From positions 8,971,501-9,035,500 of the forward strand of contig NZ_CP109444.1 of the NCBI RefSeq assembly GCF_036227225.1: a DNA stretch of 64,000 nucleotides. The letters run 5' to 3'. This document shows, in pieces, positions 8,737 through 16,574 of this stretch. Each line of letters opens with the position of its first letter. Positions within the stretch are counted from its first letter, which is position 1. The position numbers and the translations under genes are program-made. The notes under the pieces were generated by a model. It made no database searches, was not told the DNA's origin, and saw only the letters and a list, made by a program, of their open reading frames with translations. Source of the DNA: Streptomyces sp. NBC_01478 (GTDB lineage: Bacteria > Actinomycetota > Actinomycetes > Streptomycetales > Streptomycetaceae).

Positions 8737-8752
8737 GTTCGACATCACGAAC
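8737..8752. promoter_or_regulatory. Candidate operator upstream of the GH43 gene
   Basis: GTTCG at 8737-8741 and CGAAC at 8748-8752 form an inverted repeat with a 6-base spacer, centred about 38 bases before the GH43 start codon. The size fits a LacI/ROK-type dimer site. No experimental motif is matched, so this is only a candidate. Confidence 0.35.
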
Positions 8753-8851
8753 GGAGTTCGGTAAGTCGATCAGAAGGTAGAGATGGGGCGTGTGCGCGTC
8801 AATCACACGGTCGTGCTTGGCCGGTTCTCGTCGTTCACGTAGGCGTCCGCT

Positions 8852-8911
8852 ACGAGCCCCCTGTGTGGATCACGAACCCCCTGCGCGGATCACGAGCCTC
8901 CTGCAGGGGTC
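8852..8911. repeat. Three tandem 20-bp repeats between the ROK kinase and GH43 genes
   Basis: Three adjacent 20-base units at 8852-8871, 8872-8891 and 8892-8911 share the pattern acgaRcccccTgNgNggatc, with a few substitutions that are heaviest in the third unit. The ROK kinase TGA stop (8892-8890) spans the junction of the second and third units, so the third unit encodes the protein's last residues. The first two are in the intergenic region 5' of the GH43 gene. Confidence 0.8.
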
Positions 8912-9825
8912 AGCAGCTCCGCCCGCGCCCGGGCCGCCGCCCCGATCGCCACCGCGTCACCGCCCAGCAGGGCCGGCAGCACCCGCACCGGGTGACCGCT
9001 CACCGGCGGCTCCAGCGCCAAGGTCTCCCGCACGGCCGACTCCACCAGCGCCCACGACCGGCTGACACCCCCGCCGATCACGCACGTCGTGACGTCCAGC
9101 AGCCCCGCCGTGATCAGCAGCGCCCGGGCCACCCCGCGCCCCAGCGCCGCGTACACGGCACGCGCGTCCGGATCGCCCAGCCGGGCCGCCGCGGCGACCT
9201 CCCGGGCCGTGAGAGCGCGCCCCGTCCGCTCCCCGTACCGCGCCGCGACCGACCGCCCCGACGCCAGCGTCTCCAGATGCCCCCGACCGCCGCATGTGCA
9301 CGGCAGTTCGCCGAACCCCGGCACATGACCGATCTCGCCCGCCGCCCCGCGCGGCCCGTCGTAAAGGGCGCCATTCAGCCACAGTGCGCCGCCCACCCCG
9401 GTGCCGAGCGTCATCCCGAGCACGTTCTCCTCGCCCGCGACCGCGCCCCGCGCCACCTCGCCGCGCAGAAACGCGTTCACGTCGTTGTCGAGGAACGCCG
9501 GTACGCCCAGGGCCTGTTGGACACCGGCCGTCACCTCGAACCCGGCCCAGTCCCGGAACGAGTCGCTCGCCACCAGGATCCGCCCGGCCCGCACGTCCAC
9601 GAGACCGGCCGCGCCGACCCCGACCCCGAGCAACCGGGCGGGCGTACGGTCCAGCAGCAGCCGAAGCGCCGAGAGCGCGGCGTCGAGCATGGCCGCGCCG
9701 CCCTCCTGCGCCGGGGTGGGCACCTCCGTGCGGTCCAGGACGTCGAGTCGGTCCGTGCACAGCACTACCTGGGTGGTCGTCCCGCCGATGTCGACGCCGA
9801 CGATCACCTCGGGGGTGTCGCTCAC
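8890..9825 (-). CDS. ROK-family sugar kinase
   Basis: This 311-residue cytosolic ROK kinase phosphorylates a hexose or N-acylhexosamine with ATP. The phosphate-binding DIGGTTTQ is at residues 12-19, the catalytic Asp in LDNDVNAF at about 115, and the ROK zinc site is H167 with the Cys-rich CTCGGRGH at about 176-183. There is no HTH, so it is an enzyme rather than a repressor. The GTG start overlaps the fused ATPase stop as GTGA, placing it as the last gene of the importer operon and suggesting it phosphorylates the imported sugar moiety. Glucokinase or GlcNAc/ManNAc kinase activity are the likeliest options. Confidence 0.88.
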   Translation of the reverse strand: MSDTPEVIVGVDIGGTTTQVVLCTDRLDVLDRTEVPTPAQEGGAAMLDAALSALRLLLDRTPARLLGVGVGAAGLVDVRAGRILVASDSFRDWAGFEVTAGVQQALGVPAFLDNDVNAFLRGEVARGAVAGEENVLGMTLGTGVGGALWLNGALYDGPRGAAGEIGHVPGFGELPCTCGGRGHLETLASGRSVAARYGERTGRALTAREVAAAARLGDPDARAVYAALGRGVARALLITAGLLDVTTCVIGGGVSRSWALVESAVRETLALEPPVSGHPVRVLPALLGGDAVAIGAAARARAELLTPAGGS

Positions 9826-11480
9826 GCGCCGGCCTCCGTCCCCGACGCCACCCGGAGCTCTCTGCGCGCACGCTGGAGCACGGGGTCCGGTACGGGCACG
9901 GCGGCGATGAGCCGGCGCGTGTACGCGGTCTCCGGGCGCAGCAACGTCCGCATGGTCGGCCCCTGTTCCTCGACCCGCCCGCCCCGCATCACGACGACGC
10001 GCCCCGCGAACCGCTGCACCACGGCGAGGTCGTGCGACACGAAGAGACAGGCGAACCCGAGCTCCGCCTGCAACTCGGCGATCACTTCCAACACGGTCTG
10101 CTGCACGCTCACGTCCAGCGCGCTCGTCGGCTCGTCCGCGACCAGCAGCCGCGGTGCGAGGACCAGCGCCCGCGCGAGACTTACCCGCTGGCGCTGCCCA
10201 CCGGACAGCTCACGCGGCCCACGACGGGCCAACTCCCTTGGCAGCCGCACCAGTTCGAGCACCTCGGCGACCCGCTCGCGCCGCTCGGCGGCCCCCATGT
10301 CACGCCGGTGCACCCGCAACGGCTCGGCCACACACTCCGCGACACTCATCCGCGCGTCCAGCGAGGCCACCGGATCCTGCAACACCACACCGACCCCGGC
10401 CAACAGCGCCCGCCGCGCCCGCCCCCGCGCCTTGCGCAGATCCGCCCCGAAGAGCGAGACGGTCCCCGACTCCGGCGCCACCAGCCCAAGGGCCACCCGC
10501 GCGGCGGTCGACTTCCCCGACCCGGACTCACCGACGAGCCCGACGGTCTCGCCCGCCCGCACGGTCAGTGACACATCCTCCAGCGCACGCACGGCACGGG
10601 GCCCACGCCCGAACTGCACGCTCACGTTGCGGAGTTCGACCACCGGATCCCCCTCGGACTCTTCGGGTACGGCACTCCCGGCCCCGGTCCCGCTCACGGC
10701 CAACCGAGGCACAGCGGCCAACAACCGCCGCGTGTACTCGTGCGCGGGCCGCAACAGCACGTCCTCCACCGTCCCCGTCTCCACGACCTCCCCCTCCAGC
10801 ATCACGGCGACCCGGTCGGCGAAGTCGGCGACGACCCCCATGTTGTGCGTGACCAGCAGCACGCCGGTCCCGGAGTCGACGGCCAACGCCCGCAGCAGAT
10901 CGAGGATCTCGGCCTGCACGGTGACATCGAGGGCGGTGGTCGGCTCGTCCGCGACGAGCAGTCCGGGCGAGTTGGCGATGGCCATGGCGATGACGACCCG
11001 CTGCCGCTGCCCACCCGACAACTGGAACGGAAACGCCGAGGCCCGCCGCTCCGGCTCGGGAATCCCGACCCTGCGCAGCAACGCGACGGCCTCGGCGGCC
11101 GCCTCCTGCCGCGACACGTCCCGGTGATTCCGTACGACTTCCGCTATCTGCCTGCCGATTCGGGTCAGCGGATCGAGAGCGGTGGCAGGCTCCTGGAAGA
11201 CCATCGAGGCCGTACGCCCACGCAGTCGCGCGAGTTCGGCCTCACCGGCCCCCACGACATCCGTACCGCCGACCGAAACACCCCCGGACGCACGGGCGTT
11301 GCCGGGCAACAGCCCGAGCGCGGCGAGGGCCACGGTCGACTTCCCCGAGCCGGACTCACCCACGAGGGCGAGGGTCTCGCCGGGCGCGACCCGCAACGAG
11401 ACTCCGCGCACGGCGGGCACATCACCACTCTCGGTGGAGAAGGTGACGCCCAGGTTCTCCATCTCCAGGATGTCGTTCAT
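9822..11480 (-). CDS. Fused DppD-DppF-type ABC transporter ATPase
   Basis: This 552-residue protein has two complete ATPase domains. Domain 1 has Walker A GESGSGKS at 41-48, LSGGQ at 154-158 and Walker B LLVADEP at 174-180. Domain 2 has Walker A at about 317-324, LSGGQ at about 425-429 and LLVADEP at about 445-451. In most oligopeptide systems these are separate proteins; here an acidic linker near residues 265-280 joins them. It energises the DppB/DppC permease pair. The ATG at 11480 overlaps the dppC-like stop as ATGA; the longer frame from 11999 is not credible. Confidence 0.92.
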   Translation of the reverse strand: MNDILEMENLGVTFSTESGDVPAVRGVSLRVAPGETLALVGESGSGKSTVALAALGLLPGNARASGGVSVGGTDVVGAGEAELARLRGRTASMVFQEPATALDPLTRIGRQIAEVVRNHRDVSRQEAAAEAVALLRRVGIPEPERRASAFPFQLSGGQRQRVVIAMAIANSPGLLVADEPTTALDVTVQAEILDLLRALAVDSGTGVLLVTHNMGVVADFADRVAVMLEGEVVETGTVEDVLLRPAHEYTRRLLAAVPRLAVSGTGAGSAVPEESEGDPVVELRNVSVQFGRGPRAVRALEDVSLTVRAGETVGLVGESGSGKSTAARVALGLVAPESGTVSLFGADLRKARGRARRALLAGVGVVLQDPVASLDARMSVAECVAEPLRVHRRDMGAAERRERVAEVLELVRLPRELARRGPRELSGGQRQRVSLARALVLAPRLLVADEPTSALDVSVQQTVLEVIAELQAELGFACLFVSHDLAVVQRFAGRVVVMRGGRVEEQGPTMRTLLRPETAYTRRLIAAVPVPDPVLQRARRELRVASGTEAGA

Positions 11481-12379
11481 CCGCGTCCCTTCACGTCGAA
11501 GGCGTCGCGCAGCCCGTCGCCGATCGCGTTGAACGCGCACACGACGAGGATGATCGCGAGGCCCGGTGGAACGATCAGCCACCAGCGTCCCGAGTACGCG
11601 GCCGTCAGCCCCGCCGAGAGCATCCCGCCCCAGTCGGTTGCCGGCGGCTGAACTCCCAGCCCCAGATAGGACACATAGGCGACGAGCAGGATCGCGTCGG
11701 CGACCTGGAAGGTGGCCGCGACGACGATCGTCGACACCGAGTTGGGCAGGATGTGCCGCACGATGGCCCGCGCGTGGGTACCGCCGATGGCCCGCAGCGT
11801 CAGCACGTAGTCGCGCCTCTTCAAGGTCAACATCTCCGCCCGCACGAGCCGCGAGGGCACCAGCCAGGACACCAGCCCCAGGATGACGATCAGCCCCGGC
11901 ACACCCGGCGAGGTGATGGCGGACACGACCAGCAGGATGAACAGCGCCGGAATGGCGATCCCCGCGTCCACGACCCGCATCATCACCGCGTCGACCCACC
12001 CGCCGGCATACCCGGCGACGGACCCCCAGAGCGTCCCGATGACGGTGGCAAGAACCCCGGCCGCCAACCCGACGAGCAACGACACCTTCCCGCCGTACAT
12101 GAGCCGCCCGAGCTCGTCATGCCCAACGGCATCGGTACCGAGCCAATGGGCTCCGCTGGGTGCGAGATTGACCTGCGTGAGATCGGTGTGGGTCTGGTCG
12201 GTGGAGTAGAGAAGTGGCCCAACGAAACAGAACAAAAGAAAGAGAGCGACTACTACGAGTCCGGCGACCGCGAGCTTATTGCGCGCGAAGCGCGCACCCA
12301 GGGGCGCGGGGCCGTTTCGATTTGCGGCTCCGCCGCGGGGCGCGAGCAACCCCCACCGACGCGCACTCTGAACACTCAC
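11477..12379 (-). CDS. Peptide/oligosaccharide ABC transporter permease, DppC-like
   Basis: This 300-residue permease has a first TM segment at about residues 38-58, the periplasmic-side HWLGTDAVGHDELGR signature of DppC/OppC, and an EAA loop (LRAIGGTHARAIVRHILPNS) late in the protein. The only usable start, GTG at 12379, overlaps the dppB-like stop as GTGA. Residues 15-27 are encoded by a copy of an intergenic-type repeat (12299-12337), so the N-terminal tail looks like recruited non-coding DNA. The TM core is otherwise normal. Confidence 0.88.
   Translation of the reverse strand: MSVQSARRWGLLAPRGGAANRNGPAPLGARFARNKLAVAGLVVVALFLLFCFVGPLLYSTDQTHTDLTQVNLAPSGAHWLGTDAVGHDELGRLMYGGKVSLLVGLAAGVLATVIGTLWGSVAGYAGGWVDAVMMRVVDAGIAIPALFILLVVSAITSPGVPGLIVILGLVSWLVPSRLVRAEMLTLKRRDYVLTLRAIGGTHARAIVRHILPNSVSTIVVAATFQVADAILLVAYVSYLGLGVQPPATDWGGMLSAGLTAAYSGRWWLIVPPGLAIILVVCAFNAIGDGLRDAFDVKGRG
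12299..12337. repeat. Streptomycete intergenic-type repeat, copy 1, inside the dppC-like gene
   Basis: This 39-base segment matches 16483-16521 at 36 of 39 positions in the same orientation. The shared pattern is caggggcgcggggcNgt then tcgatNtgcggctccgccgcg. The gcggctccgccgc core is self-complementary. The element resembles one I recall being common between streptomycete genes, but here it is translated on the minus strand as the DppC-like N-terminus. Confidence 0.85.
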
Positions 12380-13335
12380 GCCAGACCCCCCTTGACCCGA
12401 GGATCGACAACCCGCTGCACGACATCCGCAAGCAGCGTCCCCACCACAGTCGCCACAGAGATCACCAACACACACCCCAACAGCACCGGATAGTCCGACG
12501 ACTGAGCCGCACTCCAGAACAACAGCCCCATCCCCGGGTAGTTGAAGAGCTGCTCGACAACCAGCGCCCCACCGAACAACACCGGCACGTAATACCCGAG
12601 CATCGCGATCACCGGCGTCAACGAGTTCCGGAACACGTGTTTGAAGAGGATCGCCCCCTGCCGTGAACCCCCCGCCCGAGCCGTCCGCACATAGTCCTCG
12701 GAAAGGTTCTCCAAGGTCGCGGCCCGCATGTACCGACTGAACACGGCGACCATGGAAGCCGCCCCGGTCACCACAGGCAGCACCAACGCAACGGGATCGG
12801 CGAAGACTTGAGCCACCGTGTCCCCCTGCGGCGCCTGCGACGGAAACCACCGCAACACCTGCGTGAACACCAGCACCAGCACAAGTCCCAGGAAGTACAC
12901 GGGAGTCGAGTACGCCACGAAGCTCAGCGTCGTGATGACGTAGTCGGCCGGCTTGTTCCGCCGCACCGCCTGCCACATGCCCAACGGAAGGGCGAGCAAC
13001 AGCCCGACAACCGCCGACAGCACGGTCAACACCAGTGTCTTCGGCAGCCGTTGCTCGATGAGCTGCGACACCGCCTCGTTCAGGGTGTACGACGTGCCGA
13101 GGTCCCCGTGCACCAACTGCCGCAGGTAGTACAGGTACTGCACGGGCAACGGCCGGTCGAGCCCCTGGTCGTGGTTGAACAGCGTGATCTGCTGGGGTGT
13201 GGCCTGCGGCCCGAGGATCCCGCGTGCGGGACCCCCTGGCAGCGCGTGCAGCAGACCGAACACCACGACCGTCACGATGAGGATCACGACCAGCGCCTGC
13301 GCGATCCGCCGGGTCAGGTACAGGAGGGTGTCCAT
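12376..13335 (-). CDS. Peptide/oligosaccharide ABC transporter permease, DppB-like
   Basis: This 319-residue inner permease has a first TM at residues 8-30, then LPGGPARGILG, a typical DppB/OppB N-terminal signature, and five further hydrophobic segments. The EAA loop is around TARAGGSRQGAILFKHVFRN. It pairs with the DppC-like protein to form the import channel. It starts at 13335, three bases after the binding-lipoprotein stop, and overlaps the next gene by four bases. Confidence 0.9.
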   Translation of the reverse strand: MDTLLYLTRRIAQALVVILIVTVVVFGLLHALPGGPARGILGPQATPQQITLFNHDQGLDRPLPVQYLYYLRQLVHGDLGTSYTLNEAVSQLIEQRLPKTLVLTVLSAVVGLLLALPLGMWQAVRRNKPADYVITTLSFVAYSTPVYFLGLVLVLVFTQVLRWFPSQAPQGDTVAQVFADPVALVLPVVTGAASMVAVFSRYMRAATLENLSEDYVRTARAGGSRQGAILFKHVFRNSLTPVIAMLGYYVPVLFGGALVVEQLFNYPGMGLLFWSAAQSSDYPVLLGCVLVISVATVVGTLLADVVQRVVDPRVKGGLA

Positions 13336-13338
13336 GCC

Positions 13339-15096
13339 TCAGCTCGTCCACTTCCACTGCGCCGGGTGGAAGTTGGCGAGCGGGTCCTGCGAGAAGCCGC
13401 CGAGGCCGTTCTTGACGACGGAGATCTGATAGTCCGGCTCGGGCAGCCAGATCACCGGCAGATCCTTGGCGAGCGCCGCGCTGTACTCCTGGATCGCCTG
13501 GGTCGAACTCGACGTCGTGGACGCGGAGATGAGCTTGTCGACGTCGGCGTTCGAGTAGTTGCCGAAGTTCGCGCCGCCCTTGGACTGGAACAGGGAGTCG
13601 CCGGTCGGGAAGGCCGGGAAGTACCAACTGCCCGCCGTGCCGAAGTAGGAGAGCTGCCACTTGCAGATCGACTGCGAGGCCGTGCACTGCGGGGTCTGCG
13701 ACAGCACGGAGTTGACCGGCGCGGTCTTGATGGAGAACTTGATGCCGGTCTTCGCGAGCGAGGACTGGATCGCGCTCATCATGTTGTCGGTCACCGTCGA
13801 ACCGGACTGCGACAGCACCTGCATCTGGAACTTCGTCCCCTTGGCGACCCCTGCACCGCACTGGGCGGCCCCGGTGCCCGGGCTCGTGCAGGTCATGACC
13901 CCGCCCTGCTCGCTCCAACCATGGCTGCTGAGCAGGGACTTGGCGGCCGAGGTCGAGAACGGATACGGGTCGCTCTTCTGCGTGGCCGACAGGAACGACG
14001 AGCTCTGCGCCTGCGGAATCGGCCCGTACCCGGGCACCGCCGTCCCGTTGAAGATGACCCGCGCCAGACCGGCCTGGTCGATGGACCGCTGGACGGCCTG
14101 CCGGGCGTAGAGCTGCTTGAACACGGCACCCATGGAAGGGTTGTTGAAGTTGTACGGCATGTAGGTGATCGCCCAGCCCGACCACGGCTTCACCGTGTAG
14201 CCCTGCGCGGTGAAACTGTCTTTCTGGTCGAGGTCGGTCGCCTCGATGTAGCCGTAGTCGACGCTCCCCGAGCGCAGCGCGTTCTTCTCCGCGTCGGCCG
14301 TCGTGAACGGCAGGAGGTTCACGGTGGGGATGCCGGCCTTCTCGCCGCCGTCGTACTTCGAGTTGGCGGCCAGGACGACCTTGCCGGCGGTGGAGAAGGA
14401 CTTCACGGTGTACGGGCCGCTGATGGTCTTCCACAGGGCGTTCGTCGCGTAACCGCTGATGTTCTTCGCCGCGTTGTTGAGGTACGTCCAGTCCTGCTCG
14501 GCGTCCCCGGCCTTGTCCCACGCGTGCTGGGGGAGCGGGTTGATCAGGCTCAACTCGTTGGCCAGCATCCACTGCGGGTTGTACGCCTTGTCGAAGGTGA
14601 TCGTGAAGTGGCGGGCGTCCACGGTCTTGAAGGACGACCAGTTGTCCGGCGCCTTGCCCGGGTTGTAGCCCGCCCACTGCGCCTTGTTCGCCTTGATGAG
14701 GTCGAACCAGAACTTCACGTCGGCGGAGGTGACCGGCTTCCCGTCGCTCCAGTGCCGCTCGCCGAGGGTGATCGTGACGCTCTTGTTGTCGGCCGCGAAG
14801 TCGGCGGCGGTCGCCACCGAGCCCTTCTTGTTCCAGCCCATGCTGCCGGTCGAGCCGTCGTAGGCGATGAGCGGTTCCCACAGCGCGTTCGAGATGGATT
14901 TGTTGTTGGTGTTGAGGTGGGCCGCGGTGCCGATCGGCAGGATCCAGTTCGGGGTGAAGTTCGCGGGCAGCGCGTAGTCGATCGCGTCGTGGGACCCGGA
15001 CGACGACGTACCGCTCGACCCGGAACAGCCCGCGAGCAGCAGCGAGGCCGTGGTCAGAGAGGCACCGGCGAGGAGTCTCTTGCGGACAGGGGACAT
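13339..15096 (-). CDS. Family 5 (DppA/OppA-type) substrate-binding lipoprotein
   Basis: This 585-residue extracellular lipoprotein has lipobox LLLAGC (Cys near residue 22) and an SBP_bac_5 fold across nearly the whole length. It starts with NFTPNWILPIGTAAHLNTNN and carries ERHWSDGKPVTSADVKFWFD, a family hallmark. Members bind peptides but also cello-, manno- or chito-oligosaccharides. The linked ROK kinase and repressor favour a sugar-containing ligand here (inference). The ATG at 15096 has GAGGAGAACC directly upstream; the frame from 15297 has no support. It is the first gene of the five-gene operon. Confidence 0.9.
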   Translation of the reverse strand: MSPVRKRLLAGASLTTASLLLAGCSGSSGTSSSGSHDAIDYALPANFTPNWILPIGTAAHLNTNNKSISNALWEPLIAYDGSTGSMGWNKKGSVATAADFAADNKSVTITLGERHWSDGKPVTSADVKFWFDLIKANKAQWAGYNPGKAPDNWSSFKTVDARHFTITFDKAYNPQWMLANELSLINPLPQHAWDKAGDAEQDWTYLNNAAKNISGYATNALWKTISGPYTVKSFSTAGKVVLAANSKYDGGEKAGIPTVNLLPFTTADAEKNALRSGSVDYGYIEATDLDQKDSFTAQGYTVKPWSGWAITYMPYNFNNPSMGAVFKQLYARQAVQRSIDQAGLARVIFNGTAVPGYGPIPQAQSSSFLSATQKSDPYPFSTSAAKSLLSSHGWSEQGGVMTCTSPGTGAAQCGAGVAKGTKFQMQVLSQSGSTVTDNMMSAIQSSLAKTGIKFSIKTAPVNSVLSQTPQCTASQSICKWQLSYFGTAGSWYFPAFPTGDSLFQSKGGANFGNYSNADVDKLISASTTSSSTQAIQEYSAALAKDLPVIWLPEPDYQISVVKNGLGGFSQDPLANFHPAQWKWTS

Positions 15097-15160
15097 GGTT
15101 CTCCTCGGAAAAAGAGGGGCGGAGGCGGGAGTGAGGACAGTCAACGACCCCTGGTGTCGA

Positions 15161-15195
15161 AGAAACAGGCGTGCCGCTGTAAAAAGCCTGTTTCT
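15161..15195. promoter_or_regulatory. Inverted repeat, candidate ROK-repressor operator
   Basis: agaaacaggc (15161-15170) and its exact complement gcctgtttct (15186-15195) are separated by 15 bases. It lies in the 180-base gap between the divergent importer operon (start 15096) and the ROK repressor gene (start 15277), where an autoregulatory site controlling both would be expected. It is AT-richer than its surroundings. Confidence 0.55.
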
Positions 15196-15260
15196 GCTGT
15201 TCTGAAAAAAGCGGGAAGGCCGTTCGAGTGGCTTACGCTCATCGCCACGATCGCCGATCC

Positions 15261-15273
15261 GGAAGTAACTTCC
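15261..15273. promoter_or_regulatory. Short palindrome in front of the ROK repressor start
   Basis: ggaagt-a-acttcc is a perfect 6-bp inverted repeat with one central base, ending 3 bases before the GTG at 15277. It could be an operator. Its ggaag also could serve as a distant ribosome-binding site. Confidence 0.3.
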
Positions 15274-15276
15274 CCT

Positions 15277-16476
15277 GTGGCTGAAAAAAGTGCGCACCGC
15301 CGAAAAGGCGCCTCGGGCGTCTCCTCACTGGCCGAGCACGTCCTCGAACTCCTCGCCTCCGGGCAGGCCGCCACCCGCACCGACCTCGCCGAACTGCTCG
15401 GCGCCGCGCCCTCGACGATCTCCCTCGCCGTGGGCCAACTGGTGTCCCTGGGCCTGGTCGCCGAGCACGGCACCCGCTCCTCGACCGGCGGCCGGCCGCG
15501 CAAGGTGCTGCGGCTGGGCGGCAGCGACGGCTTCGCGGTCGCGGCCGAACTCGGCGGCAAACACGCACACGTGGGCGTGGTCCTGCCCGGCGGCGGACTC
15601 ACCGACGTCTCGACCGTGCCCTTCCCCACGGCGGACGGCCCCGAGGCCGCGCTGCCCGGCCTCGCCGAGACGCTCACCGCACTCGCCGACCGGCACGGCC
15701 GGGAACGGCTGCGGGGCGTGGGCCTGTGCCTGCCCGGCCCGGTCGACATCGCCTCCGGGTTCGTCACGCTGCCCGCCCGGATGCCCGGCTGGAACAGGTT
15801 CCCCATCCGCGACTGGCTCGCCGAACGCTTCGAGGTACCGGCCGCCGTCGAGAACGACGCCAACTGCATGGCCGTAGGCGAACACACCGTCCAGCCCGCC
15901 GAACGACGCCAGTCGATCATGGTCAAGGTGGGCACCGGGATCGGCGCCGGCGTCATCGCCGACGGCCGCCTCTACCGCGGCGGCACCGGCGCCGCCGGCG
16001 AGATCACCCACGTCCGCGTGGAGGCCGCCCAGGACACCCCCTGCTCCTGCGGCAACACCGGCTGCCTGGAGACGGTCGCCTCCGGCGCGGCCCTGGTCCG
16101 CATTCTCCGCGGCCACGGCTTGGACGTGACGACCACGGAGGACGTCGTACGCCTGGCCACCGACGCCCACCCCGAGGCAACCCGAGCGGTCCGCCAGGCC
16201 GGCCGCTACCTGGGCCAGGTCCTCGCAGCCAACGTCAACTTCTTCAACCCCGACGCCGTCTACCTCGGCGGCATCCTCTCCACCCTGGAACCCTTCGTGG
16301 CAGCAGTCCGCAGCCAGCTCTACGAGGGCTGCCACCCCCTGGTCACAGAACACCTGGCGATCGAACGGGCGAGCCTGGGCGCGGATGCGGGCCTGGTGGG
16401 TGCGGGCCAGTTCGCCCTGCAACGGGCTCTGGCCCAGGCGCTCCAAACGGTCACTGACAAACCGGGGACGCGATAG
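15277..16476 (+). CDS. ROK-family transcriptional repressor (NagC/XylR-like)
   Basis: This 399-residue regulator has an N-terminal winged HTH (about residues 15-75, with TRTDLAELLGAAPSTISLAV as the recognition helix region) and a C-terminal ROK sugar-binding domain with the zinc motif CSCGNTGCLE. Such proteins release DNA when their sugar or sugar phosphate binds. It is divergent to the importer operon and so is the natural local repressor. The GTG at 15277 is chosen as the first start giving a normal HTH N-terminus. The very long open frame from 12808 runs antisense through two other genes and is rejected. Confidence 0.88.
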   Translation: MAEKSAHRRKGASGVSSLAEHVLELLASGQAATRTDLAELLGAAPSTISLAVGQLVSLGLVAEHGTRSSTGGRPRKVLRLGGSDGFAVAAELGGKHAHVGVVLPGGGLTDVSTVPFPTADGPEAALPGLAETLTALADRHGRERLRGVGLCLPGPVDIASGFVTLPARMPGWNRFPIRDWLAERFEVPAAVENDANCMAVGEHTVQPAERRQSIMVKVGTGIGAGVIADGRLYRGGTGAAGEITHVRVEAAQDTPCSCGNTGCLETVASGAALVRILRGHGLDVTTTEDVVRLATDAHPEATRAVRQAGRYLGQVLAANVNFFNPDAVYLGGILSTLEPFVAAVRSQLYEGCHPLVTEHLAIERASLGADAGLVGAGQFALQRALAQALQTVTDKPGTR

Positions 16477-16482
16477 GTCTTT

Positions 16483-16521
16483 CAGGGGCGCGGGGCTGTG
16501 TCGATATGCGGCTCCGCCGCG
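16483..16521. repeat. Streptomycete intergenic-type repeat, copy 2
   Basis: This is the 39-base counterpart of the element at 12299-12337 (36/39 identical, same orientation). It lies in the gap between the ROK repressor stop at 16476 and the proposed TTG start of the M81 peptidase at 16575. Its core gcggctccgccgc can fold into a small hairpin. Confidence 0.85.
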
Positions 16522-16574
16522 TGAGCGCGACCAGCCACGACGAATCCGCAGACAACACACAACCTGGAGCCCCC

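Noticed and set aside
7294..11127. A 1277-residue plus-strand open frame
   Set aside because: It lies antisense to the GH43, ROK kinase and fused ATPase genes, each of which has clear domains. The translation has no family motif and strong shadow composition.
12808..16476. A 1222-residue plus-strand open frame
   Set aside because: Its first part is antisense to the DppB-like and DppA-like genes and has the Arg/Pro/Val-rich composition of shadow frames. Only the last 399 residues (from 15277) are a real ROK repressor.
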